A stretch of 33,471 nucleotides of DNA from JBKQHQ01 sp052148715 (lineage in GTDB: Bacteria > Pseudomonadota > Alphaproteobacteria > Rhizobiales > Xanthobacteraceae). Positions 1-6,874 of this stretch are shown here, one piece after another (the stretch's first letter is position 1; each line of letters begins with the position of its first letter). The notes under the pieces are model-generated. The model saw nothing but the letters and a program-made list of their open reading frames with translations. It was not told the origin of the DNA and did not search any database. Both the position numbers and the translations under genes were made by a program. The stretch lies in NCBI GenBank assembly GCA_052148715.1, contig JBKQHQ010000196.1, positions 1 to 33,471 of the forward strand, written 5' to 3'.

Positions 1-49
1 CGATGCTCTTGCCATCCCCCAATAATGCCAAATTCTAACTCCAGCCGTA

Positions 50-379
50 ATGCAAAATCCCTACGTAATGGCCGGGTTTCTCGGGCCTTCTAACTCAAAA
101 ATCGCCCACTCGATTCCGCGAAGACCCCGAATTGTATTCACATGGGGCTGGAAAGAGCCGGGGCACCCGGTGCCCGCCGGGTCAACCCGCGTCGAAATCG
201 ATCTCAGCCCACAAAATGGCGGTACGCTGCTCAGGTTGACGCACTTCCACGTGCCCGACGTGATCAGGGATAAGCACGAGCTCGGCTGGTCGCATTATTT
301 GGGCCGGCTCAAGATCGTCATGGCCGGCGGCGATCCGGGCGCCGACCCGTACTCCGATCCACAGTTCAGGCACCGTTAG
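50..379 (+). pseudogene. AHSA1/SRPBCC-domain protein, 5'-truncated remnant
   Basis: Residues from about 27 to the end match the C-terminal half of the AHSA1 (activator of Hsp90 ATPase-like) SRPBCC fold. Seen are an IVFTWGW strand, a PVPAGSTRVEIDL strand, a LRLTHFHVPD strand, and the GWSHYLGRL helix followed by GGDPGADP, all family landmarks in the usual order. The family normally has another 60 or so residues in front, carrying the first helix and strands. Here the frame is closed by a TAA at 23-25, and the first 25 residues resemble nothing in the family. No Shine-Dalgarno sequence precedes the ATG. I infer a decayed gene whose 5' half was lost. A short functional protein cannot be excluded but would lack half the ligand cavity. 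No partner gene is visible. Confidence 0.6.
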
Positions 380-1099
380 CATAGGGCATGCGCATTGCAG
401 CGGTTGCCGCAATCGCGGCCAATCAACACGATTTGTATTGACAGAAACGATGTAGATGCGTAAAGTACGGCCGAATCAACGGAAGCGGCCCATGGATGGA
501 AACGTCAAGCCGCTGCGTGGTGGCGGCCGCTTTGTTATGCCGGCTTCTCCTGGATGCGCGGCTGCGGCGCGCCTCGCTGCGGCGCTTGTTCGGCCGAGCA
601 TGCCGAGCTCGCGAGATCCTGGCCGCGTGCGTCGAGGCGATCCGGACGCTGAATCCGGGGGATGGCATCAGGCCTCCCTCCAATCGTCGAGGAAAAGACA
701 CCACCACTGTCTCTAGTTTCCGTGTCTCATTTTAGGGGTGCACTCCAACGGCGGAGACCTGTTATTCACCAGTATTTTCAGGCGATGCGACGGTCGCGGG
801 CGCGGCCGGGTTTCAAGGTTTCAGGAGCGTGGTGGAACCGTGGCTGTTCTTTCGCTGTTTTTACAGCGGCGGCGCGGGCCGAGGTGTCAGCTCTGATGCG
901 GTCGCCGTTGGCTTGCGCGCGTGCGCGGTTTCGTTGAGCGTCAATTCGAGTCATCCTGTAGTCGTGACAAAACGAAACGAAGCCAATATTCGCAAGCAAA
1001 ATCAAATGGGGGTCGACAAAGGGTGCGCCCACCGGGGCGCTCGCGGGTGAGACATTTCTGCTTCCGCCGGAGCCGCAGAGGAAGGGGCGACCGGCGCAA
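380..1099. other. 720-base region without a recognisable gene
   Basis: This lies between the AHSA1 remnant and the end of the Mo-hydroxylase large-subunit gene. Several short open frames exist on both strands but none gives a recognisable protein. The best-placed one is an ATG at 492 (ending at 716) with GGAAG about six bases upstream, downstream of the promoter at 438-466. It is Arg-, Ala- and Pro-rich and looks like noncoding translation. A small hairpin sits at 853-868. The 700-1000 stretch is less GC-rich than neighbouring genes. I see no transposase, tRNA or terminator. It may be decayed accessory DNA or encode a small RNA. Confidence 0.5.
438..466 (+). promoter_or_regulatory. sigma70-like promoter with no recognised downstream gene
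   Basis: A perfect -35 hexamer TTGACA (438-443), a 17-base spacer and TAAAGT (461-466, four of six consensus positions) are present. This is the best promoter match noticed in the window. Predicted start of transcription is near 473, leading into sequence without a recognised gene. Confidence 0.45.
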
Positions 1100-3481
1100 T
1101 CAGGATGCTGGCCACCGGGTCTTTCCCCACGTCGCCCGCACGATTTGTTCCGGTTTCACCGGCGTCGTGTTGAACTCGGCGCGATAGGGTTTCAGCGCAT
1201 CGGATACCGCGTTGGCGATGACGACCGGGGGCGCGATGGCGCCGCCTTCGCCGACGCCTTTGACGCCGAGGGGATTGAGCAGCGACGGCGAGTGCTGGTG
1301 GATCAGCGTCATGTCGGGAATGTCGCTCGCGGTCGGCAGCAGATAGTCCATGAACGAGCCGGTGAGGAGCTGGCCCTCGGCATCGTAATTGAGCTCCTCC
1401 AGCAGCGCGCCGCCGAGGCCCTGCGCGGCGCCGCCGATGATCTGGCCTTCGACCAGCATCGGGTTGACCACGACCCCGCAATCATGGGCGATGGCGTATT
1501 TCTCTATTCTGATGCGGCCGGTGCCAATGTCGACCTCGACGATCGCCGCATGCACCGCGTAGGACCAGGTGACGGTCGGCGGCTCGAAATAGAAGGTGTG
1601 CTCGAGACCCGCGTCGACCCCGTCGGGCCTGGCGTGATCCCAGCCGGGACGCGAAGCCGCAGCCACCTTGGCGAGCGATACCATCGCGCCCGGTACGCCG
1701 ACGATGCCGACGCCGCCGTCGCGCAGCTCGAGATCCTCGGCCGCGCATTCCAAGAGGTTCGAGCTGATGGCAAACACTTTTTCGCGCACGCGCTCGCTCG
1801 CGTAGTGAATGGCGGCGGACAAGGTCACCGTGCTGCGGCTGGCGATGGTGCCGAAGCCGATCGGGATCGCCGAGGTGTCGGCAAGCGCCAGCACCACGTC
1901 GTCCGGCGTGACCGACCAGGCGTCGGCGACGATCTGCGCAAAGATCGTCTCCATGCCCTGGCCTTGCGGGCAGGCGCCGGAGGAGACGTAGACCTTGCCG
2001 GAGGGATCGATGCGCACCGTCGCGCCCTCGAACGGGCCGACGCCGGTGCCCTCGACATAGCAGCCGATGCCGATGCCGAGATGCCGGCCTTCCGCGCGCG
2101 CGTTGCGCTGGCGGTCGCGAAACGCCTCGACGCCGCCGAGAGCCTCGAGCGCGTTGCGCAGCGCGCCGAGGTAATCGCCGCTGTCGTAGATGATCGGCTC
2201 GCCGTCGCGATAGGGGATGCCGGCGTGATAGGGCATCTCGTCGCCGCGGATCATGTTGCGGCGACGCACCTCGGCCGGTTCGAGGCCGAGCTCGCTCGCC
2301 ACGAGGTCCATGATGCGCTCCATGGCGAACGTGGCCTCCGGACGCCCGGCGCCGCGGTAGGGTGCGTTCGGCACCTTGTTGGTCGCGGCGATGCGGGCGC
2401 GCGCGGCAAAGTTTTCGATCTTGTAGGGACCGGGCAGATGTACGGCGGTGTTGTAGACGACGCCGGCGCCGATCGGATTCCAGGCACCGCAATCGAAGAT
2501 GAAGCTGTCGCGGAAGGCGAGGATATGGCCTTCGTCGTCGAAGCCGGCCTCGACCTCATGGCTCTGATCGCGCGAGTGGCACGAGCACATCAGATGCTCG
2601 TGCCGATCCTCGATCCAGCGCACCGGCCGGCCGACGGTGCGGGCGAGGAACGGGACCAACAAATCTTCCGGATAGACGTGGCCCTTGACGCCGAAACCGC
2701 CGCCTACATCGAGCGCCAGGCAGCGCACGCGCGCCTCCGGTAGCCGCAGGATGGTCGCGGCCTCGCGGCGCACCCAGTGCACGACCTGAGTCGAGGACCA
2801 TATCGTGATGGAGTCGGTGCGTGCATCGTGCTCGCTCACGACGCCGCGGCACTCCATCGGGGTGGCGGCATAGCGGTGCGTGTAGAAGCGGCGCTTGAGG
2901 GTGTGCGGCGCGCGCGCAAGGGCGTGGTCGACATTGCCCTTGCCGATGCTGAACTCGCCGATGAGATTGGTGTTGTATTTGTCGTGCACGATCGGCGCGC
3001 CGGGCGCGAGCGCGGCCTCGGCATCGACCAGCGCCGGCAGCGGCTCGAGGTCGACCTCGACCAGTTCGGCCGCATCCTCGGCGGCGTAGCGGCTCTCCGC
3101 CAAAATCACCGCGATCGCCTCGCCGACATGGCGCACCTTGTCGTGGGCGAGGAGCGGCTGCTGCGGATTGAGGAACGTGTGCTGCACCTTCGTCGTCCAT
3201 TTGCGCGGCAGCGAAAGTTGCGTGTCGGGCACCGGCGGCAGGAGGCGCAGCAGATCGAGGCCGCTCAGCACATAGGCGACGCCGGGCGCAGCCGCGGCGC
3301 GGGAGAGATCGATGGTGCGGATGCGCGCGTGCGCGACCTGGCTGCGGACGAAGACCGCGTGCAGCATGTTGGGAAGCTTTAGATCGGCGACGAATTGCCC
3401 GCGGCCGGTGAGTAGGCGCGCATCCTCGCGACGCGGAATGGACCGGCCTACGAACGGAGATTTTTTTGGCGCAGCGGTCAT
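1100..3481 (-). CDS. Xanthine dehydrogenase/CoxL-family molybdopterin-binding subunit (form II-like)
   Basis: Large catalytic subunit (793 aa) of a three-subunit molybdenum hydroxylase, which uses water to hydroxylate an electron-poor carbon and passes electrons through the 2Fe-2S and FAD subunits encoded just upstream. Visible cofactor motifs are GGGFGVKG near residues 260-267, PYRGAGR near 374-380, QGQGMET near 506-512 and GVGEGG near 742-747, whose Glu is the family's catalytic base. True CO dehydrogenase carries AYRCSFR with a Cys at the active-site loop. This protein has Gly-Ala-Gly there and no Cys, so CO is an unlikely substrate. An upstream in-frame TTG at 3493 is possible, but the ATG at 3481 is preferred. 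Last gene of the liv-hyu-cox cluster, separated from the 2Fe-2S gene by 168 bases holding a palindromic repeat. Substrate unknown. Confidence 0.9.
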   Translation of the reverse strand: MTAAPKKSPFVGRSIPRREDARLLTGRGQFVADLKLPNMLHAVFVRSQVAHARIRTIDLSRAAAAPGVAYVLSGLDLLRLLPPVPDTQLSLPRKWTTKVQHTFLNPQQPLLAHDKVRHVGEAIAVILAESRYAAEDAAELVEVDLEPLPALVDAEAALAPGAPIVHDKYNTNLIGEFSIGKGNVDHALARAPHTLKRRFYTHRYAATPMECRGVVSEHDARTDSITIWSSTQVVHWVRREAATILRLPEARVRCLALDVGGGFGVKGHVYPEDLLVPFLARTVGRPVRWIEDRHEHLMCSCHSRDQSHEVEAGFDDEGHILAFRDSFIFDCGAWNPIGAGVVYNTAVHLPGPYKIENFAARARIAATNKVPNAPYRGAGRPEATFAMERIMDLVASELGLEPAEVRRRNMIRGDEMPYHAGIPYRDGEPIIYDSGDYLGALRNALEALGGVEAFRDRQRNARAEGRHLGIGIGCYVEGTGVGPFEGATVRIDPSGKVYVSSGACPQGQGMETIFAQIVADAWSVTPDDVVLALADTSAIPIGFGTIASRSTVTLSAAIHYASERVREKVFAISSNLLECAAEDLELRDGGVGIVGVPGAMVSLAKVAAASRPGWDHARPDGVDAGLEHTFYFEPPTVTWSYAVHAAIVEVDIGTGRIRIEKYAIAHDCGVVVNPMLVEGQIIGGAAQGLGGALLEELNYDAEGQLLTGSFMDYLLPTASDIPDMTLIHQHSPSLLNPLGVKGVGEGGAIAPPVVIANAVSDALKPYRAEFNTTPVKPEQIVRATWGKTRWPAS

Positions 3482-3497
3482 GAAACACCCCAACGGT

Positions 3498-3583
3498 CGT
3501 CATGCCCGCGCTTGTCGCGGGCATCCACGTCTTTCTGTCCGCGAAGTAAGACGTGGATGGCCGGAACAAGTCCGTCCATGACG
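3498..3583. repeat. Palindromic intergenic repeat (Bradyrhizobium-type)
   Basis: Two long imperfect inverted arms, 3498-3533 and 3548-3583, each run from a CGTCATG / CATGACG end to an ACGTCTT / AAGACGT inner end around a 14-base loop. The left arm also contains a smaller hairpin (GCCCGCG-cttgt-CGCGGGC). The layout matches elements common between genes in Bradyrhizobium-related genomes. It lies between the 2Fe-2S and Mo subunit genes of one apparent operon, so it would be transcribed and could act as an mRNA-stabilising or attenuating hairpin. Identification as a known family is from memory. Confidence 0.8.
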
Positions 3584-3649
3584 CGGAGAGTTTGTTGTTT
3601 CAAAATCCATTGCGGCTGCGCCGCGGAGTCTTCAGGTCCATACGTCATG

Positions 3650-4135
3650 TCACAGCCCTCCCGCGCGCATCTTCGCGGCGCCGTCCATGACGGCGCGGAC
3701 GATGTTGCGATAGCCGGTACAGCGGCAGAGCACCGAGGAGATGCCCTCGCGCACCTCTTCCTCGCTGGGCGACGGATTGACGCGCAGGAAATCGAGCGCG
3801 GCGATCAGCATGCCGGGGGTACAGAAGCCGCATTGCAAGCCGTGCTGCTCGTGAAACGCTTGCTGCAGCGGATGCAGCTTGCCGTCCTTGGCAAGGCCTT
3901 CCACAGTGACAAGCTCGGCGCCGTCGGCCTGCACGGCCAGCGTGATGCACGAGCGCACGGCCTCGCCGTCGAAGAGGATCGTGCAGGCGCCGCAGATGCC
4001 GTGCTCGCAGCCGGCATGCGTTCCGGTGAGCCCCAAATCTTCGCGCAAAAAATCGACCAGAAGCTTGCGCGGCTCGCAGCGGCCACTGCGGGCGACACCG
4101 TTGACGGTGAGGTGGACGTCCACCGGCTGGGGCAT
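3650..4135 (-). CDS. (2Fe-2S)-binding small subunit of molybdenum hydroxylase (CoxS-like)
   Basis: A 161-aa iron-sulfur subunit carrying electrons from the molybdenum centre to FAD. Both clusters are complete. The plant-ferredoxin-type N-terminal cluster has Cys at about 43, 48, 51 and 63 (AGCEHGICGACT, then RSC). The C-terminal cluster has Cys at about 102, 105, 137 and 139 (CGFCTPGM, then CRCTGY). Length is normal for the family (about 150-165). The ATG at 4135 has AAGG about eight bases upstream and starts 27 bases after the FAD-subunit stop. The M-S-L gene order equals that of coxMSL of Oligotropha, but this order is shared by many related hydroxylases and does not imply CO oxidation. Confidence 0.93.
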   Translation of the reverse strand: MPQPVDVHLTVNGVARSGRCEPRKLLVDFLREDLGLTGTHAGCEHGICGACTILFDGEAVRSCITLAVQADGAELVTVEGLAKDGKLHPLQQAFHEQHGLQCGFCTPGMLIAALDFLRVNPSPSEEEVREGISSVLCRCTGYRNIVRAVMDGAAKMRAGGL

Positions 4136-4162
4136 GATGGGGCCTTTCGTGAAAATCAGCTG

Positions 4163-5020
4163 TCAGACGCCGGCGGCGCGGCGGAGCGCGCGGTGGATGA
4201 GCACGCGGGTCAGGTGGCGGCGATATTCGGGGGAGGCGTTCTGATCGGCGAGCGGTTGCACAAGCTCGGCGGCCTTGGCGGCGGCCTGCTCGAAAGCAGC
4301 TTCGCTCAAACCCTGGTCTTCGAGAATTTGTTCGGCTGCGGGCAGGCGCATCGAATGCGATGCGATCCCGGCCGTGGCGATGCGTGCCCTGGTGCAGCGC
4401 GGGCCGTCGCGCACCAGCATGACGGCGACGGCGGCGATGGCGAAGTCGCCGTGCCGGCGGGAAAATTCCTCGACCGCGTGGCCGGCGCCCGGGGGCATGG
4501 CAGGAAGGCGCACCTCGGTGATGATCTCGTCGGGCGTGAGGCTCGTGGTCAAGGCATCGCGAAACAGATCCGCCGCGCGGATGCGGCGCTCGCCGTGCGG
4601 CCCGCGCACGACGACCTCGCCTTCCATCGCCTGCAGCACCATGGGGATCTCGGCGGCCGGATCGGCATGGGCGATCGAGCCGCCGATGGTCCCGCGCGAA
4701 CGGGTCGGCAGATGTCCGACGTGGCGGATGGCCTCGCGCAGCAGCGGCAGCTTCTCGGCAACGAGGGCCGAGAACTCGATGGTGCGCTGGCGGGTCATGG
4801 CGCCGATGCGGACCACATCGCCCTCCGCCTCGATATAGGCGAGGCTCGGGATGCGGTTGAGGTCGACGATCGCCGGCGGCGCCGCCAGGCGAAAGTTCAT
4901 CATCGGGATGAGGCTCTGCCCGCCCGCCAGCACCCGCGCGTTGCTGTCGTAGCGCCGCAGCAGCGCGAGCGCCTCATCGACCGAGGCAGGGGCGTGGTAC
5001 TCGAAACTGGCAGGCTTCAT
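4163..5020 (-). CDS. FAD-binding subunit of molybdenum hydroxylase (CoxM-like)
   Basis: A 285-aa flavoprotein subunit that receives electrons from the 2Fe-2S subunit and passes them to an external acceptor. The two FAD-pyrophosphate-binding motifs of the family are clear: AGGQSLIP at about residues 32-39 and TIGGSIAHADPAAE at about 111-124. Length is typical (about 270-290). The ATG at 5020 precedes a standard family N-terminus (KPASFEYHAP). The 107-base gap to the upstream hyuB gene is larger than the other gaps in this part, so a secondary promoter is possible but none was recognised. No maturation gene (coxD, coxE or xdhC type) accompanies the three structural genes. Confidence 0.92.
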   Translation of the reverse strand: MKPASFEYHAPASVDEALALLRRYDSNARVLAGGQSLIPMMNFRLAAPPAIVDLNRIPSLAYIEAEGDVVRIGAMTRQRTIEFSALVAEKLPLLREAIRHVGHLPTRSRGTIGGSIAHADPAAEIPMVLQAMEGEVVVRGPHGERRIRAADLFRDALTTSLTPDEIITEVRLPAMPPGAGHAVEEFSRRHGDFAIAAVAVMLVRDGPRCTRARIATAGIASHSMRLPAAEQILEDQGLSEAAFEQAAAKAAELVQPLADQNASPEYRRHLTRVLIHRALRRAAGV

Positions 5021-5127
5021 GCGGCGATCTCATGCAGAAGCGGGTGGGGAGCAAGCATGCGCATATCAGGAGCAGGCGCTCAAGCCCGCACTTGCTTTGC
5101 CATGCGCGGACTTGACCGGCCTATTCG

Positions 5128-6858
5128 TCATGCCTCGGGGGTCGTCCTTGACGAAGCGCGCAGGCGTCTTGTAACAGCCTCGTCGAGCTTGCCGGTCTCC
5201 GGGTCGACGACGACGCCATGCCAGCGCCGGGCGTAGTCGGCGGAAATCTTCTCGTTCCAGACGTCGGCGGCGACGAGGGCAGGGGGGCGCTCGAGCGGGT
5301 CGCCGAAACCGCCGCCGCCGGCTTGCTCGTGGCGCAGAAGCTCTCCCTCGGCGAGCCGCATGGTCACCTTGCTGGCGAGGTCTCGTTGGCCTCCGCCGTG
5401 GACAAGCGTGTTGTGGGTGGCGCGGCCGGGCGCGCCGCCCTCGAGGCCGTAAGGCTGGAAGCGCACGCGGTCGGAGCGCAGCTGCAGGCTCGCGCGCTCG
5501 GCGAGGAGGCGATAGGAGCGCGCGATGCCGAGGCCCCCGCGCCACTTGCCGGCGCCGCACGAGTCGGGGATCAGCGCGTATTCCTCGATCCGCACCGGAT
5601 GCTGCGCCTCCATCACCTCGACCGGCGTGTTGGAGAGGTTTTGCGACGGGTTGGTAATGGCCTCGATGCCGTCCCGGTTCGGCCGGCCGCCCCAGCAGCC
5701 GCAGATCATGTCGACGATGATGAAGGGCGTGCGGTCGGCACGATAGCCGGCGAGCGAGACCACGGTGTTGCCGCCTTCGCCTGCCGCCGGAACGCGGTCC
5801 GGCACGACCTGGGCGAGCGCGCCGAACATCGCATCCATGACGCGGTAGCCGGTGAGCGCGCGCGCCGCGCAGGCGGCCGGCAGCAGCGGGTTGAGCACCG
5901 AGCCCTCGGGTGCCTTCACGTCGATGCAGCGGAAGACGCCGGCATTGTTGGGAATGTCGCCCTTGAGCACGCAGCGCACGCTCAGATAGGTGCACGAATT
6001 GGTGTAGGACTTGGTGGAGTTGAGCGCGGCCGCAACCTGCGGCGAGGAGCCGGCGTAATCGACGGTGACGTGATCCTTGTGCACCGTCACGGCAACCGCG
6101 ATCGGGATCGGCCGGTCGGAAAAGCCGTCATCGTCGATGTGATCGAGGAAGCGAAACGTGCCCTTGGGCCAGGTGCGGATCTCAGCCCGGGTCAAACGCT
6201 CGGCGTAATCGAGCAACTCGGCCATGTAGGCCTGCACAGTCTTGGCGCCGTAACGCTCGACCAGCTTGACGAGCTCGCGCGCGCCGATCTGGCAGGCGGC
6301 GTATTGGGCCTTGAGATCGCCGAGCACGCGCTCGGGCACCCGGACATTGATGGCGATGAGGCGCTCCAGCGTCTCGTCGATCCTGCCGCGGCTGTAGAGC
6401 TTGATGACCGGGATGCGGATGCCTTCCTGATAGATCTCGGTGGAATCGCTGGCGTTCGATCCGGCGACGCGGCCGCCGACATCGGTGTGGTGGCAGATGA
6501 CCACGCAGAAACCCTGCAGCTTCTTCGCATGGAACACCGGCAAGAACATGAAGATGTCGGGCAGGTGCATGCCGCCGTGATAGGGATCGTTGACGATGAT
6601 CGCGTCGCCCGGGTGCAGGTCATGGCCGTATTGGTCGAGCATCGCCGCCATGGCTTCGGGCACGGCGCCGAGATGCAACGCAATCGTTTTCGCCTGGGCG
6701 ATCATGTTGCCGTGCCGGTCGCAGAGCGCCGCCGAATAATCCATCACGTCCTTGACGATCTCGGAGCGCGCCGTGCGCACTACCGTGTAGGCCATCTCGT
6801 CGACAACGGCATCGAGCGCATTCTTGATGACGGCCAGCGTGATCGGGTCGATTTTCAT
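5128..6858 (-). CDS. hyuB: Hydantoinase/oxoprolinase family protein, B subunit
   Basis: A 576-aa HyuB-type subunit, normal length, beginning with the family's MKIDPITLAVIKNAL signature followed by VVRTARSEIVKDVMDYSAALCD. Later family landmarks include IVNDPYHGGMHLPD, the HHTDVGGRVAGS stretch and the Gly-rich GAGKWRGGLG near the C-terminus. HyuA/HyuB pairs carry out ATP-dependent hydrolysis of cyclic amides (N-methylhydantoin, 5-oxoproline, caprolactam), and some members carboxylate ketones. The gene starts 16 bases after hyuA, with GAGG about nine bases before its ATG, so the two should be made together. Next to a Mo-hydroxylase, ring cleavage of an oxidised heterocycle is a reasonable inference. 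Exact substrate unknown; hyuB is used as a family name only. Confidence 0.92.
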   Translation of the reverse strand: MKIDPITLAVIKNALDAVVDEMAYTVVRTARSEIVKDVMDYSAALCDRHGNMIAQAKTIALHLGAVPEAMAAMLDQYGHDLHPGDAIIVNDPYHGGMHLPDIFMFLPVFHAKKLQGFCVVICHHTDVGGRVAGSNASDSTEIYQEGIRIPVIKLYSRGRIDETLERLIAINVRVPERVLGDLKAQYAACQIGARELVKLVERYGAKTVQAYMAELLDYAERLTRAEIRTWPKGTFRFLDHIDDDGFSDRPIPIAVAVTVHKDHVTVDYAGSSPQVAAALNSTKSYTNSCTYLSVRCVLKGDIPNNAGVFRCIDVKAPEGSVLNPLLPAACAARALTGYRVMDAMFGALAQVVPDRVPAAGEGGNTVVSLAGYRADRTPFIIVDMICGCWGGRPNRDGIEAITNPSQNLSNTPVEVMEAQHPVRIEEYALIPDSCGAGKWRGGLGIARSYRLLAERASLQLRSDRVRFQPYGLEGGAPGRATHNTLVHGGGQRDLASKVTMRLAEGELLRHEQAGGGGFGDPLERPPALVAADVWNEKISADYARRWHGVVVDPETGKLDEAVTRRLRASSRTTPEA

Positions 6859-6874
6859 GGGGGGCTGCCTCGTT

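Noticed and set aside
853..868. Hairpin CGCTGT-TTTT-ACAGCG as a terminator
   Set aside because: Stem is only six base pairs with no T-run after it and no gene to terminate. It is kept only as a note.
1145..2743. A 532-codon open frame on the plus strand opposite the Mo-subunit gene
   Set aside because: Antisense open frame produced by high third-position GC. The protein is Asp/Arg/Ala-rich without motifs, while the minus strand encodes a clear CoxL-family enzyme.
1100..5020. Aerobic carbon monoxide dehydrogenase (coxMSL)
   Set aside because: Gene order fits, but the Cys-containing AYRCSFR loop is replaced by PYRGAGR and no cox maturation genes are present.
5080..5125. A second copy of the palindromic repeat between hyuB and the FAD-subunit gene
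   Set aside because: Fragments such as GCGCGGACTTGA look similar to the repeat family, but no paired arm could be traced.
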